64,000 bases of DNA from assembly GCA_026122225.1 (NCBI GenBank), contig JANEZZ010001471.1:372001-436000 (forward strand). The letters run 5' to 3'. Each line of letters begins with the position of its first letter. The first letter of the stretch is position 1. Source of the stretch: Heloderma charlesbogerti (taxonomy: Eukaryota; Chordata; Lepidosauria; Squamata; Helodermatidae). The notes under the pieces were generated by a model that worked only from the letters and a program-made list of their open reading frames with translations, did not search any database and was not told the DNA's origin. A program made the translations under genes and the position numbers. This document shows, in pieces, positions 33,892 through 45,443 of the stretch.

Positions 33892-34424
33892 CTCCTTGGA
33901 GGCCTCTCTCAGTCTAATCCAGTAGCCAAGTCCAGACACAGACAAAGGGATTCCTTTCAAAGCTTTATTCTTCTTTTACACTTTTACAACTTAACAACTA
34001 TACCGTTTGCAACTAGATCTGAGCAGCACAGTACCTATGCCCTAAGTTGGAACAGTTGGTCCCCGTTTGAAAGGGAATTACTGGCAGACCCCTGAACTTA
34101 AGGACTAGGGAGAGTCCCTCCCCTTTTCCCTTGGATCCTCTGGGCGCAGCCGTTGTTTGCGCGCCAACCTGGCACTACGCCTCCTTTCCGCGCCCTCCAT
34201 CTGGCACCGCTCTCTGTGTCTGCGTCGCGCATCCACCAAGTCTGCTATCTGTGCTTGGTCACTCCCTGGACTGCTAACTAAACTAGGAATGCTGGTGGGA
34301 GGAATCTCCGTCAGCTGTTGGTCCTGGGAAAGAGGAGCGCGCTCCTCTCCCAGGAGTGGCTGCTCTTCCTCAGAATCAGAACTACTCTGGGATTCTATGG
34401 GCTCAGTGTCCACCCTGACAGTTG
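33892..34424 (-). mobile_element. LTR, probably solo
   Basis: Read on the minus strand it starts TGTCAGGGTGG and ends CCCTTGACA; the flanks cttgt and gttgt may be a 5-bp duplication. A minus-strand AATAAA lies at about 33965-33970. The minus-strand open frame 34105-34413 inside it is acidic (SSSDSEEEQPLL) then basic (RRRSARLARKQR). It may be the end of an element ORF overlapping the LTR and does not look like a host gene. Confidence 0.55.
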
Positions 34425-34464
34425 TCCACCACCCATAGTTCAGCTCACTGATTTTCTCCAGCTT

Positions 34465-34952
34465 TCTTTAGGGCGCAATCGTATGGTATCTGCCCTTGAT
34501 ACTCATAAGCCTCTGAACTCAGAAGCTTACGAGTATCCAGTGCAGGGAGGGAGGTGTGGTGGAAGTGATCCTGCCTCCGGCATGCCTCTTGCTCTGTCTG
34601 CATTTCAGTTAGATGGGCTTTTTCACCCAACTAGATGAGGTGTTGCAGAGGGGGAGGGAAGGAGGCTAGAGAGGCCTCAGGATAGGGCATACACCGGACT
34701 CTCCAGTCCCCTCCCCTCCCACTAAAATAATGCCCCCTTAACCTCCTCTCTGAGGTCACTTCTGCAACCTCAGAGAGGCAGCTGGTGTGGTTCTCTCCAG
34801 GCTGGGTGTGAGAGGGAGTGGGAGTGGGTGGGGGGCTCAGATTCCTGGGTCTGAGGTTGGAGTGCTATCTCCAACCTCGGGTCCAGGGACCTGAAATTTC
34901 CCATGGACCCCCAGACTCTGTCTAGGGGTCATAGGATTGCTTCCTCTGCCAT
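34465..34952. repeat. Inverted-repeat DNA element
   Basis: The left end AGGGCGCAATCGTATGG and the right end CATAGGATTGCTTCC are inverted. The same end motif appears in the element at 63121-63540, suggesting one family. Confidence 0.5.
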
Positions 34953-35745
34953 GTTGTCTTTGGACTAGCTCCCTAGCCAAACGTACAGCTTTCCCATCCC
35001 TTACAGAAACTGAGCTGCACACTGAACATTTGAGGCCATTACACCTGCTCAGCCAGTGTTGGAGGTATCACCTACGCAAGGATTATGCAGAAGAGATTAG
35101 CACAGTTTGTCCCTGAAGATCCACTATCCATCCTTTGGAATAAAATTGACAATTATGTATAGTATTGCTATTGTTAGAATTCATAGCTACAAAAACAACT
35201 TTATTTTAAAATGGAAATGGTCTTTATTGCCTACCAAAGCCCAGTGGTATGGGGAAAAATAACACATCACATTAAAGTAGTCAATGAAATTAGCCAGTAT
35301 TGCCTTTCTTACTGCTGCTGCAATATAGGCCTATTTTCTAGACCAGGGTAGGCAAGGAGGTGCCCATGGGCGCCACTGTGCTCCTGGACACCTTTCTTGG
35401 CACCTGCCATGGTGCCTTACCCCTCCCAGATGGTTTTAAAAAAAACAAAACCAACCAACGACACATTTTCTTACTGGCAGCTGAGATTGCTATGAAATAG
35501 GTTCCTTCCTGTTGGTGCTGAAAACTGTGGGTTCAAAGCAGTTGTTTAGTGTGTTGGGGCTCAGGCCCCACCTCTGCCTTGTACTCAGTCTTTTGGGCAG
35601 GTTATTTGTCCTTTGCCATGCCTCCTATGGCAGCCATTTTGTGGTGGTGCTCAGGACAGTTTCACAAATTACCAAATGTGCCTGTAGCTCAAAATGGTTG
35701 CCTATTCTTGTTGTACGGGTATTAATACACTTAATACCCATAGCA

Positions 35746-35890
35746 CAGGGGTGGGTAGACTTTAGTCTTTGGGGATCTATTTTGTCTTTCACTAGAACCC
35801 TGAGGCCTACCAGCTGGAGATTGGTGCAAAGTAGTGGGGACATGAGGAACAATGTGCCTCGGAGCAAATGCTCAACCTTCTGCCTACCCC
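35746..35890. repeat. Short hAT-like MITE
   Basis: The ends CAGGGGTGGGTAGAC and TCTGCCTACCCCTG are inverted copies, and the flanks ccatagca and ccataacg look like a partly conserved 8-bp duplication. 35344 onward begins another remnant related to the 7285 element. Confidence 0.6.
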
Positions 35891-35929
35891 TGCCATAACG
35901 GATCTTCCCAATTGCTGTATGTCCATGGT

Positions 35930-37010
35930 CCATTTAAATTTGAACCATTTTGTATTCACATTTTACTACGATTTCGTGTTGATTATTTGCAATTTTGTCT
36001 CTTCCTTCAGGTTCCTGGCATAGGTATGTGAACTATGAGCTGCAAGTGGGCATAACCGGCCATAGGTGGTTTTCTTTTTGTGATTTAGTGGCTCTGAGCC
36101 TTTGTTTTATTTCAGTAGAGACAGTCAAGCTAACAAGTAGAAAATCTATTCACTCTTTCTGAGTGCAGGGAAGAAAAGTAATGACTTCTTTATTATCTCT
36201 GGAATTAATTGGAGCTTTTAAACTAAAGCTTAATTCAGCTCTTTTGATTAGAATAACTTACGTGACTAATGACTGCCCATTGAACAAGCCGCCTGCTATA
36301 TTTTAGCTGCTAATTTATTTGTGTGTGTGTGTGTGTGTCTATGTTTAAGCTTCTTCTCCCCTGACAGCCTGCAACATCTTAATTTCAGGAAGCCGGCCAA
36401 TTTGAAGATAGCAGATGACAAAATGTTGTCATAAATTACTGAAAGCAAAAATGTTTCTCCTCCTTCGGAGAAAAAAATAAAATAAAGAGACTGAGATAGC
36501 CTGTATATATATCACATTTCCTGCTTAGGCAGCCTTTTAATGGCAAAGTTATTGACCTCTGAAAAATGAGAGTGTGTAATGGAAACGCTGACAGACTGTA
36601 AACCAAAAGTGTTCTGCTAAGGTGGTGGGGACAGTAATTATGGGTACATAAATACTCTTCCACTATACCTTGCAATAGCAAAAGCAAACAAACTGCCACC
36701 ACTACATGGCCAAAGGATTATCTATTGAGAAGGACTGAGAAGGGTTATCTATATACTCTTGAATTTTGCACTGTGCACTTTTCTTCCTTTGACCTTGAAT
36801 ATTAGTAGCAACAGGAGCAGCAATCCAGTCAGGGGCACTGGGGGAAGAGAGGAGGCTTTAGCCTTCCCCTCCCTCAGCGACCCCAAAGCAGAAAACCCAC
36901 CCCGGCGCTCTTAGCAGGATTGCTGGGATGGGGGCGGAATAGGCGTGTGTGTGTATGTATGTGTGTGTGTCACTGAATGTAGCCCTTCGTGGAGGAAACC
37001 TGGTGCCCTC
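35930..37010. other. No recognised gene; GT microsatellites
   Basis: AT-rich intergenic sequence with a GT tract at 36319-36338 and another at 36945-36972. A short palindromic AACTCCCA-family remnant follows at 37010-37140. Confidence 0.55.
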
Positions 37011-37454
37011 CAAATATATTGGATTACAACTCCCATAATTCCTATCATTGGCCATGTTGGCTGGGGCTTATGCAAGTTGCTGCTCAAAAATCTGGGGCCT
37101 ACACCTGCCACAGGGCCCAAAAGGTTGTGCACTCCTGCTTTAGGTAGTGAGATCCTAAAGCTGTGCAGAGCTTTATAGGCCAAAACCAGCCTTTGAACTG
37201 ATCCAAGAAATGGATCAGGAGCCAGTGAGAGCAAAAAAAGAAAAAAAAGAAAAAAAAAGAACCCGTATAATAGGTTTATGGATCCTCATTAGAACTCTTA
37301 AGTATTGTATTCTTCGTTATACATTGCACAAATATAGAAAAATATGACAAAATACAACACTCTACTAAAGAGAATAAAAAATTAAAATAGATTGAAATCC
37401 TTACAATTATTTAGCCTTTACTCATTGCGACAATTCAACTCATAACAATATTTA

Positions 37455-37780
37455 TCAGGTTGAGGCAGCAATCCCATTTGTACCAACTTGGGAGCAAGTC
37501 CCATTGAACTCAGTGGCTGGGGCTTACTTCTGAGTAGATATGTATCAAATTGTACTGTGCATGTTTTATACTGTTATCAGGGGTGGCATTTCAGAATGCA
37601 GAAAGGAGAATGAAGAATTTTTAGGGTGTGTGTATGCGTGCGTGTGTGAGAGAGGATAAGCCTAAGGCAAGATTTTAGTTATGTTTAACATGAGGGGTGC
37701 AATCTTGCCTTACCTGAGAATAAATCCCATTGAATGCAGTGGGATTTGCTTCTGAGTAGACATGCCTACAATTGCACTGA
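37455..37780. repeat. Two palindromic AGTAAGTCCCATTGA family copies
   Basis: 37455-37560 carries AAGTCCCATTGAACTCAGTGG and CTTACTTCTGAGTAGA. 37690-37780 carries GTGCAATCTTGCCTTACC, AAATCCCATTGAATGCAGTG and TGCTTCTGAGTAGACATG. Confidence 0.65.
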
Positions 37781-39790
37781 GATGTTTAAGATGGGGAAGA
37801 AAAGAAAAAAACTTGAATGAAGTAACTGGATTCAGGAGTATATGTAAGGTAGTTTTCCAATATGTATCTCGACATACAACGATAGATGCAACAAACTCCG
37901 ATGGTAGGGGCTAATGTTCTTCCTTCTGAACTCGTGCCTTCAAGAATATCTGTTTTGAGAACTTCTGTCTGAGACCAGTGTCGCTCTGGCAGCTTCCCAC
38001 GGGCTCTCCATGGGAGCTTTCTCAAACAGCTTTTTAAAAGGTTGAGAAACCTTTTCATCTCCCCCCTGGAATTGAAAGGGGGGGGCAAGGCAGTAGCCCT
38101 GGACAACATCTTGGAGAAAAGTAACCCCCACGAGATAGTGGGGGGGCTGGATTCCAGGATTATCTTCCCAGAGCTTCACCAATGCAAAAAGCTGTTCTGA
38201 GACTCCTGTTTTATGGGAGAAAACAGGGCTGACGTGTTCCATAATAATATATGCTTTATGAAATATCAACAACCTCTGAGGGATGATTTAAGAAACGTTA
38301 ATATTTGAGAACATCTGAGGACCTGTAAGATCTGTCTGAGAGTAACATGTCTGTGCCGAGGAGAAGAAAGGAGCTGGCACCTACTCCCCCCGCATCCTCT
38401 GTGTCAAAAGTGTCGAAAACAGAAGATAGAGGGGAATTATTTACGCTGATAAAGGCTTTATCTTCACAATTTACGGAACAAGTCAAAAGGTTGGATTTAA
38501 TCCAAAATTCCATTGCCGCCCTGCAAGGAGCTGTAGATTTAATTAATGCGTAACGGCAAAAAATGGAGACGAAAATTAATGAGCTTGAACCAAGTGGCAG
38601 GAAATGAAACTACGTCACAAATTTGTTTTAAAAAGATCTCTGATAGAATCTCTCAACTGGAGGCCTTCACAAAAAGATCCAATGTATGTATTATTGGGAT
38701 TAAAAATCTGCCTAATGATGTAAAAATTGGCTATTTTTGTGGATAAACTTTTGCATGAGATACTCCCTATCCCATCTGATTATTTACTTGATATTGAGCA
38801 GGCATTTCATGTGCCAAATGCTAAAGGGACTGATTACATGATCATCGCTCAATTTGCAAAAGTCTCTACAAAAAATTATATCCTGCATTTGGCAAGGGAG
38901 GCTGGAAGCCTTTCCTGGAAACAAGATACAGTTATGTTATTTCCAGACTACATCAAAGAGGTGGCGAATTAAAGAAGGCAATTTATCAAAGCAAAGAATA
39001 CGGCAAAACAAATGAACTTACAACATTACTTAAAATATCCTGTTACACTTTGTATTATGTCTGAAGGTCAGATGAAGTTTCTAAATCATGAAATGGCGGA
39101 GGCATGGCTTAATGTAAAAATGCGTGAGGATTCTGTTACAACCCCATGAAATGGAATCTTTAAACAAGCTTTAACTGTTTGTGTTTAGTCTACATGATCC
39201 AGGCTAATTCAGAAGATAAATGATTATATTTATATTGGTTTACTCTCTTTCATCTTTTATTTTTTCTTGCTTTTCTTTATATTTTTTATTTTAAAATAGA
39301 TAATATATCTAGTATAAAATATATTACTTATGGTTGAAGGTTTATATTCAGTTTTATTATTATATACTCTCTCTCTCTCTCTCTCTCTATATATAAATTA
39401 TTACTAATAATATAGCTTTTGGGAATGAATTGTAGACCTGTTTCTTTAATATAAGATTGATGATATGATATAGAAATGTAAGGTTGTTTATTAAACTGTA
39501 AGATCATTAAGGTTTTAGACATAGTTTTTAAAATAGAACGGCATCAGAGCCCGGGGGTTGTTGGAGTTTAATTCTTTAAAGGGGAGGGAGAGGGAATTTT
39601 TCTTTTTTCTTCACTTCCTTTCCTCCTCCCTTTTCCCGTTTCTTTCTTTTTTTCTTCTTTTTTCTTCTCTCTTTGTTATTGTGGTATCCTCATCAGAGTA
39701 TTGTACTGTTGGGAAATCGAAATATTGATTAGGTTGTTGGTAATTTTGGTATTATTTCATTTATAAAAATAATAAAAAATATAAAAAAGA
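37780..39790 (+). mobile_element. L1-type ORF1-only element (HAL1-like)
   Basis: A leader of about 560 bases is followed by a broken plus-strand frame that reads as L1 ORF1p. A Ser/Thr/Pro-rich start (38347) leads to a coiled-coil-like segment (LIKALSSQFTEQVKRLDLIQ). Then come RRM-like pieces in two frames (ITDRISQLEAF-type, KRSNVCIIGIKNLP, AFHVPNAKGTDYMIIAQF) and the C-terminal domain (NYILHLAREAG, VMLFPDYIKEV, YLKYPVTLCIM). After the ORF1 stop near 39148 there is only an AT-rich 3' UTR and an A-rich end (AATAATAAAAAATATAAAAAA). No ORF2 follows. Confidence 0.68.
39368..39390. repeat. (CT)n microsatellite
   Basis: CT tract running into TATATATA within the 3' UTR of the ORF1-only element. Confidence 0.93.
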
Positions 39791-40079
39791 ATGTCTTTTG
39801 ACACTTGACGTGTCTCAATAGTGTTGTCTAGAATTTTTGTGGGTTTTTTTATACCAAGAGTGGCTTCTGAGGGGGGGTGTGAAAATGCCTGCCAAAGGTT
39901 GCCTTCTTTGTTTTTTCCACATAGTCTGCCTTTCTTCATTATGTGAAGGCATATTTGAACTAGGGAATTTGCTATTACAAGATGGCCATCAATTTGGGTG
40001 GCTTCAAAAAGAGGGAGTAGACAAATTCGTGGAGAGTAAGACTATCAATGGCTACTAGTCATGGTGGCTATATATTAGC

Positions 40080-40262
40080 TCCAGTACAAGAGGTAATAAG
40101 CCTCTGTATACAGGTTACTGAGGAATATGACCCAGAGGGTGCTGTTGCCTGTTTCTGTTTGTGGGCTTCCCACAGGAATCTGGCCACTGTGGGAAGAGAA
40201 TGCTGGGCTACATGGGTCTTTGGCCTGATCCAGCAGGGCTCTCATATGTTCATTATGTTAAC
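40080..40262 (+). mobile_element. Old sauropsid interspersed repeat, 3' end
   Basis: CACAGGAATCTGGCCACTGTG, then GAATGCTGGGCTACATGGG and CTGATCCAGCAGGGCTCTC, ending ATATGTTCATTATG. It is the reverse complement of the start of the copies at 11482 and 43340. Confidence 0.65.
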
Positions 40263-43200
40263 GCCCATACTGCTAATGTATGTTTGTTCCTGAATTATTT
40301 CCCCCCTCACAATTTTTTTCTACATTTGTGTGCGTTGTCCTATTTTAGACTGTCATTGCTAGTGATTTGACTTGAACTATCTACCTACCTACCTGTCTAT
40401 GTATATTTTTACTGGCTTTGGTTTGTTTCCACCTTTTTATTATGTGACAGCCTGACTCTTGTGTATTCCTCTCATTTCCTGTTTTTGTACAATTCTTCCT
40501 TTTTTTCACTTCATTGTATGAACTTTCAAAACTACTAGCTGTCTCTTTATTGAAAATAGGCACCTGTGCTGACAATATTTTTCTTCATTTTTTCTTCACG
40601 TCTTCCATTTCCCTTATTGAAATGCCTTCAGTTTACTTTCTGTTATTTTCCTAAATTGTTGGGAATATTGACCAGTGGTTTGACTTGGTATAAGGCAGCT
40701 TTATGCATTTATTATTCCAGTCTTCTGAGGTTTGTCCAAAATTCTCTGTAATTATTTTGCTTTCTATACATGCCTTCATATTTATTTTCTCTCTTCTCAA
40801 TACTAACTTTATTTTATTCAGAAATGTAGACATGCACACTCCCACTGCTGACATAATATTCTGTCATCCCCCTTAAAAAAAATCAGCAATCTTTTAAATA
40901 AATAATTAGGGCTGCAGTATTTAGTTGATTGAGTTTTTAAAAAATGATTGGGCAGATTTTTAAACACTAGTTTTAATGTAAGTACTTACAAATCCATGAG
41001 TGACAGGCACCTTCATTGGAGAGACATGCCTTCTATTTTATACAAAAGCGAATGCCTCTTCTGAGATGATGTCAGAAAAAAGATGCCTTTTTCTTCAGTT
41101 ATGAGTTGGATCCAGGATCTGCCTTCTGCAAAATGAAGGGAACTCCTGCAAGAAAAAGGGCTCTGCTTGTGGAAGGCCCCTCTGCCTGATTTTTGAGTTT
41201 CCTCCTCCCCCCATACCACAGGTCACCCATTCAGCAGAGTCTCCTGACTCTCTTATGTAGCATTTTCAAGGGGCTGCCATGGAAAGGAGGAAGCAGGAAA
41301 GTCCACTTCTGCCAATGCAGTTGATTGATTTTAAATGGGATCAGACCCTATATAATAGAGTACATTCTTTTTTTTAAAAAAGGTTAAGTCTATTAATCAA
41401 GTGATACTACAAGAATTATCAAATAATGGCTTGACTCACATGGAATATAGTTGCTTTGCTCACATTCCACTCTGTGTAATTACCCTCCCCTGCCAGCCCT
41501 GTTCTTTCCTAGCACAGCCCTCAACTACTACTGCTTATCCTAAGAATCCTCAAATGAATACAGCCCTATTTTCCTTTCTGGCTTTGAATTTAAAAAATTG
41601 AGTTGGATCCAGATTAAGTCAGTCATACATAAGTCCCACTGAAATCAATGGGACAAGTTAGTCATGATGAGCCTAAGTCCCAGTGACTAACGTCACCTGG
41701 ATCAAACTTACTGTTGGGTGCCGCCCCCCCTGCCCCTGCAAAACCAAGATTTTATTGTATGCCTTAATGGTTCTCCCACCCTCAGTAGGGACTCAGTCCT
41801 ACCCTCTCTCTGGTCCTGTTTTGATAGGATTGCTGTACTTAAATGTTATTTGTTTTCTTGTTTTCTGAAAACTTACTCTGTAGTATTTTTAGTATTTAGA
41901 CTAAATACTAAATAACACACATTCTCTAGGGCCTAGGCAGTTTGTAAGTAGCAGCAGCAGTGGCAGACACTAACAGTATTTTGTGCCATTCATTAATTGT
42001 ATAAATAGATGTACCCTGACCCTAGTTGAGGTTAAGATTTTATATTGTTTATTGAAAGTTGAACCCAGCCAATTGTTACCAAATGAATGAAGCATGCAGA
42101 ATATATTTGGAAAAAACAAAATACACCCAAGATCATATTCCTACTGCTATAATAACGCTACATTGTATAATCGTCCATTTATTTGTTTTACTTTATTTGT
42201 GCACTCCCTGCTTTTATATTATATAGGTTTTTTGTTTTATAAAAATGCTTACTTTTGTACATATTTCAACATTTGGTTCGTAAATTATGTTGGTAGAAAG
42301 CCAACATTATTGGCAGAAAGCCAACATTATTGGCAGAAAGCAGCATACAGCTAGAATACTGAAGAAATAAAATATTGATTTATTTCCTTAGGAATGTATT
42401 CCAGTAAACATATTATGTGAAGTTTAGCTAAATATTCAACCATAAAAAAAAGTTTTCCCCCCCTTACAGAAACAACCATAATAATAATCCTGGAGCTAAT
42501 TGTTGTATATATATATATTTCACTGTCTATATACACAAGTCAATATGGTTCTATTAAACTGTAAAGTGACAAAGACTTCAGTCTGATTTAACACATAAGT
42601 TTCTCCTACAGAAAACATTCTGTGGTTAACTTTCCAGAATTCTTTATAACTGTTGGTGATGGTGCAAAGAATGAAACTGTGAATTGCAAGAAAGGAACAG
42701 ATGATGAGGCAAAACAGGGACTGGTCACATAGGTTGTCAGGGGAAGGGGAAAAGGGCTAATTGGCTCATACAGCACTCACCCTGATTGGCTCAAACACCA
42801 CACTGTATCCAAGGTTCCCTCCCAGTGGCAGGTGATACCCTGGATTTGAATCTGGAAGGCCCTTATGTGAAACCTGAGCGGTTCCACAGATCAAGGATCC
42901 TCCTGCAACCAATGTAGCCCCGGTGTATTTGATGACGTCTCAAGGCTGACAGGTGGAAATGACAACTGGCCTCATGATCTGTGGAATTTGCAGCGTAGGT
43001 TTGAGGCCTGGGAACTCTTTCTGGCATGATTTGTTACTAGCCAAGCATGCACAAAGTGAGTGGTGTTTTGTTTCTCCCATTCCCTATGGTGGGGCTTGAA
43101 CTCAAACCTTTTGATTTCACAACCCTGTTCAGTGAGCTGCTAGAGGTTTCTACTGCAAGACCACTGTTGTAGCTTCCATTTTCTGCCCTGGTTCCTCCCT

Positions 43201-43339
43201 TCCTGCCTGGCAAGACTCCTTCCCTCCCTCTGTGTATCTTGATGAATGCTCCCTTTCCTTTGCTTTATGTAGCCAGGAGGGCACGTATGAGCAGTGTCTG
43301 TGTGCCAGTGATGTAAGAGTTTCAAACCCATGTGGAAGG
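40263..43339. other. No recognised gene
   Basis: AT-rich with short frames. 41600-41708 is a palindromic piece (AAGTCCCACTGAAATCAATGG, GGATCCAGATT and its partner CACCTGGATCAAAC). A 24-base unit (GCCAACATTATTGGCAGAAA-like) is repeated three times at 42298-42343. Confidence 0.55.
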
Positions 43340-43800
43340 ATTAACATGGGAAGAGGCCTGCTGGATCAGACCAAAGGCCTATCTAGTCCAGTGTCCTGTT
43401 TCTCACAGAGGCCAACCAGATGCCTCTGGTAAAGCTCAGAAGCAGAATATTAAGGGCATGATCTCTACAACTGCTGCTCCCCAGCCACTGGAATTCAGAG
43501 GCATATGGCCTCTAAACCTGGAGGCTGCATATAGCTGTCAGGACTAATAGCCAGTGGTAGCTTCATGCGTAAAGTATTAGTTGAAGTAGGCCATCATATT
43601 TTGTGGGAGTGAATTCCAAAGGTTAACTATGCACTGCACGATGAAGTACTTTAGTTCCTATCCTCAATCTTCAGCCATTCAGTGTCATTGGATGACCTTG
43701 TTTTTTGGTGTTATGCGGGGGAGAAAAATGTGTCTCTATCCACTTTCTCCACACCATACAGAATTTTATAAACTTCAGAATAATCAGTGACTGGGTTCTT
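43340..43800 (-). mobile_element. Old sauropsid interspersed repeat, long copy
   Basis: Same family as 11482-13815. AGGCCTGCTGGATCAGACC, then GGCCAACCAGATGCC and ATTCCAAAGGTTAACTATGC, then TCTCTATCCACTTTCTCCAC. It shows the uninterrupted order of motifs and so helps define the nested insertion at 11724-13730. Confidence 0.68.
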
Positions 43801-43929
43801 GCTGTCTGTACCCCAGTAATCCATGTACGGAAATGTGCCTGATGGGTTTTGTGTTGGATGTGGGGTGGGAGAGATGTCATAGGGCTGTTGCTGTGAGTAG
43901 ACTGGATCCTTCCATGGCTGGTTGGCATG

Positions 43930-45289
43930 GGAGTGTTGTCTCTGTCGGCCCATGATTTATAGGCACAAGCGGTGTTTCTATGGATGGGGGTCTGGTTGTC
44001 GTTGCTGTATTCTGTGCTTTTTGCAGCAATATTCCCCTTCTCCTGTTCTGTGCTGGACGAGTAAGATAAGGACTAAGTTAAGCAGACACTGTCATGGGGT
44101 ATGTGGCCTGCCCATGTAGCAGGGCCACAGGATCACTTGGTGAAGATGTTATCTTAGATGACACAATCTAATAATTGTCTTTCAATTGTTTAGGTAACTA
44201 GGCTGCAAAAGTTCACGGTGTGGGTAGCTTGAAAGCTGAAGCAGCTGACAGATGCATGAAAGGAACCCCAAGTGCTGATCCAGCTGGGGCACTACACATA
44301 AAGAAGCAGAAGCTTTTACATAACGATTCTCACCTGGAGGGGGTTGCATGGGCAAACAGGTCCTACAGGGGTAGATGTCCTCTCTGATCCAACAGCTAGG
44401 ACTTTCATGCCAGCAAGGAGCCTTTCAAAGCTGAAATTCTGCTGATCACCTATTGGGGACGGAGAATAGGGCTTGGATTCAGTTCCCTATCCTGCTCTCT
44501 CTTTCCCATTAAGCAGCTGATTGGAGGGATTTTGGCTTTTTTTGAAAGGGCTCCATGTGCATCTATGACATCCGTATATGCTCCTTTGGATCAGGACACC
44601 TATGTTTAGATTTCAGTTTTCTGAACCTTCAGTCTAAACTGTGATTTTTTTTAGTATTGTGCTTAGAAAGTGACATCAGCATAATTATTTAATGCAAATT
44701 GTAATTTAACTAGGACATTTTCATCTAAGTGTAAAAGTGCCAAAAATAATTCTGTTTGTTAAATCAATAGTATGATTGTTGGTTGCCATCACAACATTCT
44801 TTCCTTCAAGAGTTCACTACCACCTCCCCCTACAATGTTTTTGCAAACTGTTCCACCCAACTTATATGTAGCCTACATAAAAATAAAGAATGCAGGTGTT
44901 GTGAAATAGGGAGGAACTCCAAGAAAGACAGGGCAGACATTCATTTATGTGAACTCATAGATTGGGGGTTGGATCCAGATTTAGTCATACTAGTCAGGAC
45001 CAACTCAAATACTGTTGATTTCAATGGGTCTCTCCTAGGTATATGACTAAATCTGGGTCCAATCCCTCATTTACACTAAAAAACATACATTTGTCCAGGT
45101 TGAGGCTATTTTAAAGAAAGAATTCAGATTAGTTTAACTTTTTATAGGCACAGACAAAACATTAAATTGCTTTTGATTCTGGACTTATTCCTCACTGTAA
45201 CTATCTTAATAGGGTTTCTAAACATTTCAGTTCATGTACATTTGTACTTCCTATGCATACCAATAAAGACACAGGCTTTTTCCTATTGA
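43930..45289. other. 3' flank of WDR35; one palindromic element
   Basis: No further gene. 44965-45065 is an inverted-repeat element: TTGGATCCAGATTTAGTCAT on the left and ATGACTAAATCTGGGTCCAA on the right, with TTTCAATGGGTC inside. WDR35's 3' UTR should occupy the part next to 45290. Confidence 0.6.
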
Positions 45290-45443
45290 TTAATAGGCCA
45301 CTGAGCTGTGGCATAGAGGGCAGTAGTTGAAGTTGCTTATTTCTTGGGCTTGCACACAGTGCTTGCATACACTGCACATCCAGAATTGATACTCTGTGAT
45401 GGGCCTTCCTGTAGCAACACATGTTGGAAGCTTCCCTTCTCCC
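45290..45443 (-). CDS. WDR35: WDR35 terminal exon, Cys-pair tail
   Basis: The acceptor GTTTAATAG is followed by [20 protein letters not shown], then [30 protein letters not shown] and a TAA stop at 45292-45290. The two CxxC pairs (CSVC and CPLC) form the zinc-ribbon-like end known for this family. The last residues (SVAY) differ slightly from the mammalian ending. No canonical AATAAA was seen on the minus strand in the next 200 bases. Confidence 0.93.

Noticed and set aside
34105..34413. A 102-codon minus-strand frame with acidic then basic composition, considered as a small nuclear protein
   Set aside because: It lies entirely within an LTR-like unit with its own polyadenylation signal and flanking short duplication, so an element origin is more likely.
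1..45289. TTC32, expected downstream of WDR35 by mammalian synteny
   Set aside because: No tetratricopeptide exon could be recognised on either strand. It may be farther left, or its short exons may have been missed by eye.
45201..45422. A minus-strand 73-codon open frame starting MCCYRK
   Set aside because: It overlaps the WDR35 terminal exon in the wrong frame; the correct frame gives the conserved CSVC/CPLC tail.
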